Shown here one piece after another: positions 52,473 through 61,048 of a DNA stretch of 64,000 bases (position 1 is its first letter; each line of letters begins with the position of its first letter). Source of the DNA: Aliarcobacter sp017996075 (lineage in GTDB: Bacteria > Campylobacterota > Campylobacteria > Campylobacterales > Arcobacteraceae); assembly GCF_051062515.1 (NCBI RefSeq), contig NZ_JAMXEK010000008.1; one strand, 5' to 3'. The notes under the pieces were generated by a model that was given only the letters and a program-made list of their open reading frames with translations, ran no database searches and was not told the DNA's origin. The translations under genes were made by a program, and so were the position numbers.

Positions 52473-52934
52473 TCATTTTGTAAATTTCAAAGTTAAATCT
52501 TTGTAGTTTTTTAAAGTATTTTCCAAATTTTCCAAAAAAATCTCTGGAGCATATACCAATAAATCATTTATAGTATGGAATCTATCTTTTGCAATATTTA
52601 TTTTTTGATTTTGTTCTGGACATATTTTTGATTTTAACAACTCTTTCTCTTCATTTGAAATATCTTTTAATATATGCTTTAAAAATATCTTTCTAGCACG
52701 ACTGCTATCATCAAATAAAAATTGCTCAGGTATCTCTAAAACTTCTGCTATATATGGGATTAGTTCTATTTTTAAAGCTATATCTCCACTTAAATAACCA
52801 TAAATCGCCTTAACTGTTGGAATCTCTCCAGTACTTTTTAATTTTGGTTCTAGTGCTATTAGCTTTAAAGCAAAATTCTTTTTGTTTAGGTTTTTCTCTT
52901 TTAGTAGTAGATTTATTTTCTCATATAGTTCCAT
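52473..52934 (-). CDS. HTH/XRE-like small protein
   Basis: 153 aa, not a named family to me. N-terminal region (about 1-70) has the spacing of a lambda-repressor-type helix-turn-helix (LLLKEKNLNKKNFALKLI then TVKAIYGYLSGDIALKIEL and IPEQFLF), followed by a helical, charged C-terminus. Convergent with the AAA/DUF4143 gene (7-bp gap). It could be a regulator of that gene or of the small ORF and wzz operon upstream; this is inferred from position only. Confidence 0.75.
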   Translation of the reverse strand: MELYEKINLLLKEKNLNKKNFALKLIALEPKLKSTGEIPTVKAIYGYLSGDIALKIELIPYIAEVLEIPEQFLFDDSSRARKIFLKHILKDISNEEKELLKSKICPEQNQKINIAKDRFHTINDLLVYAPEIFLENLENTLKNYKDLTLKFTK

Positions 52935-53041
52935 TTTTCTGCCTTTTTGGAAATTATATATGTTAATAATTCATAAAATAAGAAATTTTCGATACATTAC
53001 TTCTTTACAAGAAGAAATATTCTATACTTTTGGGAATTAAA

Positions 53042-53067
53042 TCTAGAATATATAAATAAATTCTAGA
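53042..53067. repeat. 8-bp inverted repeat before the small ORF and wzz
   Basis: TCTAGAAT (53042-53049) and ATTCTAGA (53060-53067) with a ten-base AT spacer, 25 bp upstream of the 31-aa ORF. No T-run follows, so an operator is more likely than a terminator. Confidence 0.55.
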
Positions 53068-53091
53068 TAATAAAGAAAAATAGGGATTTAT

Positions 53092-53187
53092 ATGCACAAA
53101 AAACAAAAACTTTATTTTTATGCTTCGGTTGTAACATTTACAATTTTTGCATCAGCTTTATATATTTTAATTATGGTGGCAAAATAG
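53092..53187 (+). CDS. 31-aa single-helix membrane peptide
   Basis: Starts MHKKQKLYFYASVV and ends ALYILIMVAK: a short basic N-terminus and one hydrophobic helix (about 8-28). TAGGGATTTAT precedes the ATG, a reasonable ribosome binding site, and its stop TAG is immediately followed by the ATG of the wzz gene, so the two are probably co-translated. It is too short for homology from sight; coding status rests on the ribosome binding site and gene spacing. Confidence 0.5.
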   Translation: MHKKQKLYFYASVVTFTIFASALYILIMVAK

Positions 53188-54141
53188 ATGCAAGAGAATA
53201 GATATATACAAGAAGATGAGATAGATTTAAGAGAGTTATTTAAAATTATTTGGGACAAAAAAAACTTTATAATTCTATTTACTTTAGCAATTACATTTTT
53301 GGCTACGGTTTATGCTTATAGTAAAACACCAATTTATGAGGCAAAGGCTTTAGTTGAAATTGGTGAGTATAAGATAAATAACACTACAAAAAATTCAGTA
53401 GATGATGCATCTACCTTAGAAAAGAAATTATCTACTTTGTTTGTTGATATGGAAAAAAATCTTAAAGATAAAACTTCTGAGATTTCAAATATTTCTGTTG
53501 TAAAAGGTTTAAAAAACTTTTTAGAGATAAAAAGTGAATCAACTTCAAATGAAGAGGCAAAAAATGAGATTCTAAAAGTTTTAACATTTGTACAAAATGA
53601 GCATGAAAAAATACTTGATGATGTTAAAAAACAAAAAGAGATGGAGTTAAGAAATATAGATTTACAAATTTCTGATATTAAGTCAAAATCTGTAGCTTTA
53701 ATTGATAAAAAAATAGAAAACAACATTAAAAATTTAAAAAGTTTAGAAGAGCAATTAAAACAAATTGATGAAAATTTAAAAAAAATTGATACTTTAAATC
53801 CATCTTTAGCAGCTCTAAAATTGATGGAAAAAAGAGATATTACAAATTCTATAAATACAATTACTATTCAAAATTTTGAATTGGAGAGTAAAAAAGATGA
53901 GTTATTAACAACAACTTTGTATAAACTTGAAGAGAGCAAGAAAATAATTGAATTATCTCTTTTATCACATAACTATAAAAATACTCAAATTGTTGGATAA
54001 ATTATGACAAATGATTTTCCAACTAAACCTAAGAAAAAACTAATAGTTGCAGTTGCTTTTGTAACAGGATTTATTATTTCAATATTTTTAGTTTTTTTAT
54101 TTAATTTTATTAAACAAAATACAAACAAAACAGATTATTAA
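53188..54141 (+). pseudogene. Wzz-type chain-length determinant gene split by an in-frame stop
   Basis: Polysaccharide co-polymerase of the Wzz family. The first open part (53188-54000, 270 aa) has a cytosolic N-terminus (EDEIDLRELFKIIWDKKNFI), helix 1 (about 29-47) and a long periplasmic coiled coil. It stops at TAA 53998-54000 just before the second membrane helix. In the same frame, without any insertion or deletion, the next codons encode TNDFPTKPKKKLIVAVAFV and a hydrophobic helix, ending at 54141: exactly the missing Wzz C-terminus (Pro-Lys-rich stretch and helix 2). One base change (for example GAA to TAA) explains this. An ATG at 54004 could start the tail as a separate 45-aa peptide. 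No polysaccharide genes adjoin it. Confidence 0.85.
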
Positions 54142-54212
54142 ATTTTAGTCTATCAATATTTATTATAAAAACCTAAGTTATCGTAACAATGGTTTTATAA
54201 TAAATAAATTTT

Positions 54213-54980
54213 TTAAAACAACAAAAGTATCAAAACTCCAAAAACAATTCTATAAATTCCAAAAGCTACAAAGGTAAATCTCTCTAAAAACTTCAAAAAC
54301 AGTTTGATTACCAAATAAGCAACAACAAAAGATGTCACAAAACCAACTGCTAGGTTTATAAAATTTCCATCTTGTAAAATCTCTGCGTGGTGTTTATAAA
54401 CATCATAAAAAGTTGTAGCACACATAACAGGAACAGCAAGTAAAAAAGAGAATTCAGCACTTGCTTTTCTATTAAACCCTACAAGCATAGCTCCAATTAT
54501 ACTAGCCCCTGCTCTGCTAGTACCTGGTATTAGTGCAGCTATTTGAGCAATACCAATAAATAAAGCTTGTTTGTAACTCACATCTTCAACATCTGTTATA
54601 TGTTTTTTATTTTCATCATAAAACTTCTCAACTATTAAAAATATAACTCCACCAATAATAAACATCCAAGCTACAATCTCTATAGAAAAGAGAGCTTTTA
54701 TTTGGTTTGAAAACAGAAATCCAACAATTCCTATAGGTAAAAAAGCAATAGCAATTTTCATCCATAAATTTATATGTTTAAATGTAAATTTAGATGGATA
54801 TATAAAAACCAAAGCCATAATAGCAGCAAATTGAATAATAATCTCAAAAGCTTTATTTACATTGTTTTGTTCAATTCCCAAAAACTCACTTAAAACTATT
54901 AGATGTCCCGTTGATGATACTGGTATAAACTCAGTAACTCCCTCTATGATTCCCAACCAAATTGCATCAAATATATTCAA
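54213..54980 (-). CDS. uppP: Undecaprenyl-diphosphate phosphatase UppP (BacA)
   Basis: Recycles the undecaprenyl carrier for cell-wall and polysaccharide synthesis. 255 aa, polytopic. Catalytic motifs EGVTEFIPVSSTGH (about 14-27) and PGTSRAGASI (about 157-166) are intact. The start is TTG at 54980, overlapping the stop of the mqnA-family gene, with AAAAGGGG upstream. Confidence 0.96.
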   Translation of the reverse strand: MNIFDAIWLGIIEGVTEFIPVSSTGHLIVLSEFLGIEQNNVNKAFEIIIQFAAIMALVFIYPSKFTFKHINLWMKIAIAFLPIGIVGFLFSNQIKALFSIEIVAWMFIIGGVIFLIVEKFYDENKKHITDVEDVSYKQALFIGIAQIAALIPGTSRAGASIIGAMLVGFNRKASAEFSFLLAVPVMCATTFYDVYKHHAEILQDGNFINLAVGFVTSFVVAYLVIKLFLKFLERFTFVAFGIYRIVFGVLILLLF

Positions 54981-55642
54981 ATAATCCCCTTTTGTTTTGT
55001 AAGTTTTAAAAATAGTTTTAAAGCGCGTTTCTCTTTATATCCAATATCATAATCAATTTTTGTAAGATAATCCAAAATATTTTTCTTTGAAATACCACTT
55101 CTTTTTGAGTAATGCTCTAAAATATATTGAGGAATTTTGATTTTTCTTTTATCAAAATTTTTTGTAAGTTTTTTTAATCTACTCTCATATTTGTTGTAAC
55201 ATAAAACTGAAAATACAAAAGGAAGATTGTATCTATTTTGCCACTGTTTAGCTAAATCTATAAACTCTTCATCTTTATTGTCATGATAAAATTTTAAAGC
55301 CTTATCTCCAATGATTACTTCGCCATCTAGTTCTAAAACTTTTGCTAGTGCATTTGAAGTTTTTGATTGAAAATCATCTTTATTTTTTCTATTTGGTAAG
55401 ATTAAAACAGAATCCACATAATTCCTTGCAACTATTCCAAAATCCAAAAATTTTTCATTTCTTGAACCAATTGAAGAGATAAAAGCACTGTGAGTTTTTC
55501 GTTTTTTAAAACTATTTGTAATTTTTGATGGATATGATTTTTTGTACTCAATACTTGACTTAAGTTGATTTGATTTTATATTTTTTTTGATATAAATGTG
55601 AAAAGGTAATAGGTTTATAAAATCAATTTTTGAAAATATCAT
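54977..55642 (-). CDS. mqnA: MqnA-family protein (menaquinone synthesis, futalosine route)
   Basis: Chorismate dehydratase type fold (periplasmic-binding-like). 221 aa, somewhat shorter than usual (about 230-280). FSKIDFINLLPFHIYIKK at the N-terminus, AFISSIGSR (substrate-loop Ser), and GEVIIGDKALKFYH (GDxA motif) are family marks; KQWQNRYNLPFVFSVLCYNK matches the later conserved W-x-x-x-x-x-LPFVF. The related MqnD cannot be fully excluded by eye. Divergent from moaD; overlaps uppP by 4 bp. Confidence 0.88.
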   Translation of the reverse strand: MIFSKIDFINLLPFHIYIKKNIKSNQLKSSIEYKKSYPSKITNSFKKRKTHSAFISSIGSRNEKFLDFGIVARNYVDSVLILPNRKNKDDFQSKTSNALAKVLELDGEVIIGDKALKFYHDNKDEEFIDLAKQWQNRYNLPFVFSVLCYNKYESRLKKLTKNFDKRKIKIPQYILEHYSKRSGISKKNILDYLTKIDYDIGYKEKRALKLFLKLTKQKGII

Positions 55643-55712
55643 AAAATTGTTGCCTTTAGTCTTTAAAATTAAAGTTGATATAATAGTATAAAAAGAATTA
55701 GAAGGTATTAAA

Positions 55713-55934
55713 ATGGTAAAAGTAGAGTTCTTAGGACCTATAAATAAAGAGAGTATAGATTTAGATATAAAAAATTTAAGTGAGTTGTCAAATATTTTGA
55801 AAAATGATGAAAAAATATCTTCTTGGCTTGAAACTTGTGCAGTTGCTGTGAATGATACTTTAGTTTTCTCAAAAGATGTTGAATTAAAAAGTGGAGATAA
55901 AGTAAGTTTACTTCCTCCTGTTTGTGGTGGTTGA
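55713..55934 (+). CDS. moaD: Molybdopterin synthase small subunit MoaD
   Basis: Ubiquitin-like sulfur carrier for molybdopterin synthesis. 73 aa ending in the required Gly-Gly (LLPPVCGG). MVKVEFLGPINKESIDLDI at the start and GDKVSLLPPV before the tail. Translationally followed by moaE one base after its stop. Confidence 0.94.
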   Translation: MVKVEFLGPINKESIDLDIKNLSELSNILKNDEKISSWLETCAVAVNDTLVFSKDVELKSGDKVSLLPPVCGG

Positions 55935-55935
55935 A

Positions 55936-56385
55936 ATGTTTACGAAAGATTTACAGCTTCACAAAGGAAGCTTAAATATAGAGAAAATTCACAACTCTTG
56001 GTATAAAAAGTATAAAAATTTAAATTATGGTGCGTTTATAACTTTTGTTGGCATTGTAAGAGATGAAAATGAAATACAAGGTCTATCTTTTGATATTTAT
56101 GAACCTATTTTAAACTCTTGGTTTAGCTCTTGGCAAGAAAAAGCAAAAAAAGAAAATGCAATAGTTTTTCTAGCTCACAGCCTTGGAGATGTAAAAAATC
56201 ATGAAAGCTCATATATAGCTGGTGTTTGTAGCCCAAAAAGAAGAGTTGCTTTAGAGTTAATTGATGAGTTTGTAGAAGATTTTAAAAAAAATGCTCCTAT
56301 TTGGAAATATGATTTAATAGATAATAAAAGAATTTATGCAAAAGATAGAAGCCAAAAAATAGATGGAGCTGGGATTTTAGCATGA
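55936..56385 (+). CDS. moaE: Molybdopterin synthase large subunit MoaE
   Basis: Transfers sulfur from MoaD to precursor Z. 149 aa from ATG 55936, one base after the moaD stop; an upstream in-frame GTG at 55924 lies inside moaD and is less likely. Family marks: GAFITFVGIVRDEN (strand with conserved Arg), LSFDIYEP, and VALELIDEFVEDFKKNAPIWKY near the C-terminus with the catalytic Lys region (WKYD). Last 4 bases overlap the PHP gene. Confidence 0.94.
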   Translation: MFTKDLQLHKGSLNIEKIHNSWYKKYKNLNYGAFITFVGIVRDENEIQGLSFDIYEPILNSWFSSWQEKAKKENAIVFLAHSLGDVKNHESSYIAGVCSPKRRVALELIDEFVEDFKKNAPIWKYDLIDNKRIYAKDRSQKIDGAGILA

Positions 56386-57185
56386 GTGAAAAAATAAGAG
56401 TAGATCTACACAATCACACAACACTTTGTAACCACGCAACTGGAAGTGTTGAAGAGTATGTAAAAAGAGCAATAGAGTTAGGAATAAATGAGTATGGATT
56501 TGCATGTCATGCTCCAATGAATTTTGATCCAAAATATAGAATGAAACTTGAAGAGAGAACTATTTACGAAAGATGGGTAAATGAAGCAAAAGAAAAATAC
56601 AAAGATAAAATTAAAGTTTTATTAGCTTATGAAGTTGATTTTTTAAATGGCTTTATGCTTGATGAGATTTTAAATGCCAATGTTGATTATCTAATAGGTT
56701 CAGTTCACTTTTTACAAAATAAAAATGAGATGTGGGGATTTGATAATCCTGAATTTATTGGTGTTTACAAAAGTGTTGATATAGATAAAATTTGGGAAGA
56801 TTACTTTGATGCAATTGAAGCTATGGCAAAAACAAACTATTTTCAAATAGTTGGGCATTTGGATTTGATAAAAGTTTTCAAATTTTTACCAAAAAAAGAT
56901 GTTAGATTAATCGCAAAGAATGCCTTAAAACAGATAAAAAAATCAAATATGATTTTAGAGCTAAATCCAGCAGGGCTTAGAAAACCAATAGAAGAAACTT
57001 ATCCTTCAAAAGCACTTTTAGAAGAGGCTTTTGATTTAGGAATTAATATTACATTTGGTTCAGATGCACATAGTGTTGAGCATGTTGGTTTTGGATATAG
57101 TGAAATAAGTTCTTTAGCAAAAGAGCTTGGATACACAAAATGTGCTACTTTTTATAAAAAAGAGATGAATTTAATCGAGTTTTAG
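56382..57185 (+). CDS. PHP-domain histidinol-phosphatase
   Basis: Hydrolyses histidinol phosphate in histidine synthesis (HisK type) or a related phosphoester. 267 aa. Metal ligands visible: DLHNHTTLCNHA (first strand, about 5-16), GFACHAPMNF, YEVDFLNGF (Glu-Asp pair), GSVHFL, GHLDLIKVF and GSDAHSVEHVG (C-terminal Asp-x-His). Follows moaE by 4-bp overlap; no other his genes are near, so the assignment to histidine synthesis is from the family. Confidence 0.9.
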   Translation: MSEKIRVDLHNHTTLCNHATGSVEEYVKRAIELGINEYGFACHAPMNFDPKYRMKLEERTIYERWVNEAKEKYKDKIKVLLAYEVDFLNGFMLDEILNANVDYLIGSVHFLQNKNEMWGFDNPEFIGVYKSVDIDKIWEDYFDAIEAMAKTNYFQIVGHLDLIKVFKFLPKKDVRLIAKNALKQIKKSNMILELNPAGLRKPIEETYPSKALLEEAFDLGINITFGSDAHSVEHVGFGYSEISSLAKELGYTKCATFYKKEMNLIEF

Positions 57186-57221
57186 ATAAAATGGCAACTT
57201 AAAAATTTTTGGAGTTAAAAA

Positions 57222-58649
57222 ATGGGAAAATTTGTAAATAATATAGAAGAGTTTTTTAAGTTTTGTAGTGAAAATGAAGTAAAATTTGTAGATTTTAGAT
57301 TCACAGATTTAAAAGGTATGTGGCATCATGTAACTTACAATATTAAAGCTGTAAATAAAGATTTACTAGCAAATGGAATGCCTTTTGATGGTTCATCAAT
57401 CGATGCTTGGCAACCAATTCATAAATCAGATATGATCTTAAAACCAGATGTTCCAACTGCATTTTTAGACCCATTTACAGCTGATAGTACAATAATTGTA
57501 ATTTGTGATGTTTATGACATATATGAAAATCAAATGTATGAAAAATGTCCAAGATCAATTGCAAAAAAAGCAGTTGAATATCTAGCAGAAGCAAATATTG
57601 GTGATGTTGCATATTTTGGTCCTGAAAATGAATTCTTTATTTTTGATGATGTAAAAATTATAGATAGCGTAAATGAATCTTATTTTAGAGTTGATTGTGA
57701 AGATGGAGAATGGAATGATGCAAAAAACTATGAGGGTGGGAACATAGGTCATAGAGCAAGACTTAAAGGTGGATATTTTCCAGTAGCTCCAATTGATAAT
57801 GGTGTTGATTTAAGAGCTGAAATGATGCAAGTTTTAGAGCAAGTTGGTCTTGAAGTAACACTAGGTCACCACGAAGTAGCTCAAGGTCAACACGAGATTG
57901 GTATTGTTTTTGGAGATTTAATTGAAGCTAGTGATAATGTTCAAAAACTAAAATATGTTATTAAAATGGTTGCTCATCTAAATGGAAAATCTGCAACATT
58001 TATGCCAAAACCACTTTATGGTGATAATGGAAGCGGAATGCATGTTCATCAAAGTATCTGGAAAAATGGAAAAAATCTATTCTACAAACAAGGTGAATAT
58101 GGAAATTTAAGTGATATTGCAAGATGGTATATTGGTGGAGTTTTTAAACATGCACGAGCACTTGCAGCATTTACAAATCCATCTACAAACTCTTACAAAA
58201 GATTAATTCCTGGATTTGAAGCACCTTCAATTTTAACTTATTCATCACAAAATAGAAGTGCATCTTGTAGAATTCCTTATGGAGCAGGAGAAAAAGCAAC
58301 AAGAGTTGAAATGAGATTTCCAGATTCAACAGCTTGTCCATATTTAGCATTTTCAGCTATGTTAATGGCGGGACTTGATGGAATAAAAAATAAATATGAA
58401 CCAATTGGTCCTATGGATGATGATCTATTTGAATTATCTTTAGATGAGATAAGAGATAGAGATATTCCTCAAATGCCTCATACTTTAAGAGGTTCGCTAG
58501 AGGCATTAATTAGATACAATGAATTTTTAAGACCTGTATTTACTAAAAAAATGATAGATACTTATCAACACTACAAGTTTTCAACTCAAGTTTGGCCTTA
58601 TGAAGCAAGACCTACGCCATTTGAATTCAAAACTATGTACTCTTGCTAA
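57222..58649 (+). CDS. glnA: Glutamine synthetase, type I
   Basis: ATP-dependent ammonium assimilation. 475 aa. Beta-grasp N-terminus with DLKGMWHHVTY and DGSSIDAWQ, catalytic Glu ligands in FGPENEFFIFDD, HHEVAQGQHEIG and NGSGMHVHQSIW, ATP-site PGFEAPSILTYSSQNRSASCRIP, and a C-terminal segment TPFEFKTMYSC. The classical adenylylation Tyr position reads as YNEFLRPVF upstream; regulation by adenylylation is not decided here. Ends at a strong hairpin terminator. Confidence 0.97.
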   Translation: MGKFVNNIEEFFKFCSENEVKFVDFRFTDLKGMWHHVTYNIKAVNKDLLANGMPFDGSSIDAWQPIHKSDMILKPDVPTAFLDPFTADSTIIVICDVYDIYENQMYEKCPRSIAKKAVEYLAEANIGDVAYFGPENEFFIFDDVKIIDSVNESYFRVDCEDGEWNDAKNYEGGNIGHRARLKGGYFPVAPIDNGVDLRAEMMQVLEQVGLEVTLGHHEVAQGQHEIGIVFGDLIEASDNVQKLKYVIKMVAHLNGKSATFMPKPLYGDNGSGMHVHQSIWKNGKNLFYKQGEYGNLSDIARWYIGGVFKHARALAAFTNPSTNSYKRLIPGFEAPSILTYSSQNRSASCRIPYGAGEKATRVEMRFPDSTACPYLAFSAMLMAGLDGIKNKYEPIGPMDDDLFELSLDEIRDRDIPQMPHTLRGSLEALIRYNEFLRPVFTKKMIDTYQHYKFSTQVWPYEARPTPFEFKTMYSC

Positions 58650-58654
58650 TTTTT

Positions 58655-58685
58655 TAAGATAAGAGTCTTACTCTTATCTTATTTT
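58655..58685 (+). terminator. Terminator of glnA
   Basis: Perfect 12-bp stem TAAGATAAGAGT (58655-58666) / ACTCTTATCTTA (58670-58681), three-base loop, followed by TTTT. Confidence 0.88.
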
Positions 58686-58828
58686 AATACTTTTACTAAG
58701 CCTATATCTTTTTTAATAAACTCAACAATCTAAAATATATTATAAATAGTTCCATAAAATATTACTTTCAGAAATTAAGTACTATTTTTGTATAATGTAA
58801 GTTATTTATAAAGATTTTGGAGTTTAAA

Positions 58829-59299
58829 ATGAGAGTAATAGAAGGAAGTTTGAGACTAAAAGGAACTGAAAAAGTAGCCATCATAAATGGAAGATTTAAC
58901 CACATAATAACTGATAGATTAGTAGAAGGTGCAAAAGATTCATTCAAAAGACATGGCGGAAATGAAGAAAATTTAGATTTAATTTTAGTTCCAGGAGCTT
59001 TTGAAATACCATTTGCTCTTGAAAAAGCACTATCAAGTGGAAAATATGATGCTGTTTGTTGTGTTGGAGCAGTTATAAGAGGAGCTACTCCTCATTTTGA
59101 CTATATTAGTGCAGAAGCAACAAAAGGAATAGCAACAGTTGCTTTAAAATATGGAAAACCTGTATCAAATGGTGTTTTAACAACTGATACAATAGAGCAA
59201 GCAATTGAAAGAGCTGGTTCAAAAGTTGGTAATAAAGGTGCTGAAGCTATGGTTACAATAATAGAGATGCTAGATTTATATAGCGAAATGGGAAAATAA
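58829..59299 (+). CDS. ribH: 6,7-dimethyl-8-ribityllumazine synthase
   Basis: Penultimate step of riboflavin synthesis. 156 aa from ATG 58829, chosen over an in-frame upstream start at 58817 because TTGGAG lies 6 bases before it and the N-terminus MRVIEGSLRL fits. Motifs: NGRFNHIITDRLVEGA, VPGAFEIPFALEKAL, GAVIRGATPHFDYI (catalytic His) and NGVLTTDTIEQAIERAG. nusB starts two bases after its stop, a widely conserved arrangement. Confidence 0.97.
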   Translation: MRVIEGSLRLKGTEKVAIINGRFNHIITDRLVEGAKDSFKRHGGNEENLDLILVPGAFEIPFALEKALSSGKYDAVCCVGAVIRGATPHFDYISAEATKGIATVALKYGKPVSNGVLTTDTIEQAIERAGSKVGNKGAEAMVTIIEMLDLYSEMGK

Positions 59300-59300
59300 T

Positions 59301-59699
59301 TTGGCAACAAGAACACAAGCAAGAGAGTCTGTAATTGGACTTTTATATGCATATGATTTAGGTAATGTTGAGATTGCAAAATTTGTTGATGATATTTTAG
59401 AAGAAAAAAAGATAAGAAATAGTCAAAAAGAGTTCGCTTTAAATTTATTTAATGGAACTATCAAACATATTTCAAAAATTGATGAAGAGATTATAAAACA
59501 TCTTACTCAAGGTACAATACAAGATGTAGGAAGTGTTGAAAAATCAATATTAAGACTTGCAATTTATGAGATACTATTTGAGAACTTATCAAGAGCAATA
59601 GTTATAAATGAAGCGATTGAACTATCAAAAAAACTAGCAAGTGATGGTGCTCCAAAGTTTATAAATGCTATGTTAGACCAGATAAAAATAGAGAAATAA
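59301..59699 (+). CDS. nusB: Transcription antitermination factor NusB
   Basis: Binds boxA with S10 during rRNA transcription. 132 aa, all helical; RTQARESVIGLLYAYDLGN and SILRLAIYEILFE plus VVINEAIELSKKLAS-type end (here AIVINEAIELSKKLASDGA) are diagnostic. Start TTG 59301 with GGGAAAA upstream. Between ribH and pyrF in one operon. Confidence 0.95.
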   Translation: MATRTQARESVIGLLYAYDLGNVEIAKFVDDILEEKKIRNSQKEFALNLFNGTIKHISKIDEEIIKHLTQGTIQDVGSVEKSILRLAIYEILFENLSRAIVINEAIELSKKLASDGAPKFINAMLDQIKIEK

Positions 59700-59710
59700 A
59701 AGGTCATTTT

Positions 59711-60409
59711 ATGAAAACAAATATGAAACTTTGTGTATCTTTGGATTTAGAAAGTAGTGCAGAAAATCTTGCTTTAGTTGAAAAAATCAAAGATTTTGAT
59801 ATTTGGTTAAAAGTTGGATTTAGAACATATCTAAGAGATGGTAAAAAGTTCTTAGAAGATTTAAAAGCCATAAATCCAAACTTCAAAATCTTTTTAGATC
59901 TTAAACTATATGACATTCCAAATACAATGGCAGATGCAGCAGAAGATATTTCAAACTTTGGACTTGTTGATATGTTTAATGTTCATGCAAGTGCAGGAAA
60001 ATTTGCGATGCAAACAGTTATGGAAAGAATAAAAAATATTCCAAATAGACCTTTAGTTTTAGCTGTTACTGCTCTTACTTCATTTGACAATAGTAGTTTT
60101 AAAGAAATTTATGGAAAAGATATAGATACAAAAGCTAGAGAGTTTGCAAAAGATACATTTGAAGCAGGTCTAGATGGTGTTGTATGCTCTGCTTTTGAAA
60201 GTATTGATATAAAAAATAATACTAATAAAGAGTTCATTACATTATGTCCTGGGATTCGTCCTTTTGGAGAAGATAGTGGAGATCAAAAAAGAGTTGCTGA
60301 TATAAACTTTTCAAAAGAAAACTTGGTAGATTTCATTGTTGTAGGTCGTCCTATATATAAAAATGAAAATCCAAATGATATAGTAAAGAAAATATTACAA
60401 AATATATAA
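59711..60409 (+). CDS. pyrF: Orotidine 5'-phosphate decarboxylase
   Basis: Final step of UMP synthesis. 232 aa, TIM barrel. LCVSLDLESSAENLALVEK (first Asp), FLDLKLYDIPNTMADA with the catalytic Lys-x-x-Asp, and the phosphate-binding CPGIRPFGEDSGDQKRVA and VVGRPIYKNENP. ATG 59711 with AAAAGG upstream; a later ATG at 59723 would also be in frame. Confidence 0.96.
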   Translation: MKTNMKLCVSLDLESSAENLALVEKIKDFDIWLKVGFRTYLRDGKKFLEDLKAINPNFKIFLDLKLYDIPNTMADAAEDISNFGLVDMFNVHASAGKFAMQTVMERIKNIPNRPLVLAVTALTSFDNSSFKEIYGKDIDTKAREFAKDTFEAGLDGVVCSAFESIDIKNNTNKEFITLCPGIRPFGEDSGDQKRVADINFSKENLVDFIVVGRPIYKNENPNDIVKKILQNI

Positions 60410-60449
60410 AAATAGCAAACAGTTAAGGGGTTTTTAAGAGATTTTCTCT

Positions 60450-60455
60450 TATAAT
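60450..60455 (+). promoter_or_regulatory. -10 box upstream of tRNA-Ser/tRNA-Met
   Basis: TATAAT, 36 bp before the tRNA-Ser 5' end; the region before it is T-rich with no clear -35, as common in Campylobacterota promoters. Confidence 0.4.
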
Positions 60456-60490
60456 TCCCGTCCTGATTTTATGAACTTAAAATTAGAAAC

Positions 60491-60581
60491 GGACAGTTGG
60501 GTGAGTTGGCTGAAACCACCTCCCTGCTAAGGAGACGTACTGGTAACGGTACCGAGGGTTCAAATCCCTCACTGTCCGCCA
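60491..60581 (+). tRNA. tRNA-Ser (anticodon GCT)
   Basis: Acceptor GGACAGT (60491-60497) pairs with ACTGTCC (60571-60577), followed by encoded G-CCA. Anticodon GCT at 60526-60528 in loop CTGCTAA, long variable arm, and GGTTCAAAT T-loop. Three bases separate it from the next tRNA. Confidence 0.95.
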
Positions 60582-60583
60582 CT

Positions 60584-60660
60584 GGGTCGTTAGCTCAGCT
60601 GGTTAGAGCACTCGGCTCATAACCGAGTGGTCGAAGGTTCGAGTCCTTCACGACCCACCA
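60584..60660 (+). tRNA. tRNA-Met (anticodon CAT), elongator-type
   Basis: Acceptor GGGTCGT (60584-60590) pairs with ACGACCC (60650-60656), with encoded ACCA. Anticodon CAT at 60618-60620. A fully paired first acceptor base pair argues against the initiator; an Ile-CAT (lysidine-modified) tRNA cannot be ruled out by eye. Confidence 0.92.
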
Positions 60661-60724
60661 GCTATTCATTTCACTAGTTTCCAATACATATTAAAAACCT
60701 CGATAAAATCGAATAAATCTAAAA

Positions 60725-60943
60725 TTATAACTCCAATATATATTTATGTATCTTTTGTAATCTAAATATTTTTACGGTACTAAAATAAAAAATTATAGTT
60801 GTTACTGTCAAAATGTCAAAAATTGCAAAACTGTAATAGTTATCTGTTGATGATTTACCATCAAAAATTACTGTCTTTCCATTTATAAGAATTTCTGCTT
60901 GAGCAATTGTTCTCAGACTTATTGCCCCTAATATTAAACTCAA
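60725..60943 (-). CDS. Doubtful 72-aa ORF with one membrane helix
   Basis: TTG start at 60943 without a clear ribosome binding site. The predicted peptide has a hydrophobic stretch in its second half (FAIFDILTVTTIIFYFSTV) and no recognised family. It may be a real small membrane protein, a gene remnant or chance. It lies in the 388-bp gap between the tRNA pair and ovoA; nothing else is supported in that gap. Confidence 0.25.
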   Translation of the reverse strand: MSLILGAISLRTIAQAEILINGKTVIFDGKSSTDNYYSFAIFDILTVTTIIFYFSTVKIFRLQKIHKYILEL

Positions 60944-61048
60944 CTCAACTTAACCAATCTCTGGAGGATATTTAAAATAAACAGATAGATTCTCTCATTT
61001 ACTATTCCATGATTATAAAACTATTGGATACTTTTATCCAATTTTTCT

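Noticed and set aside
60491..61048. tRNA pair as an integration site of a mobile element
   Set aside because: No integrase, no repeated tRNA 3' end and only ordinary genes follow; the doubtful 72-aa ORF has no phage or integrase likeness.
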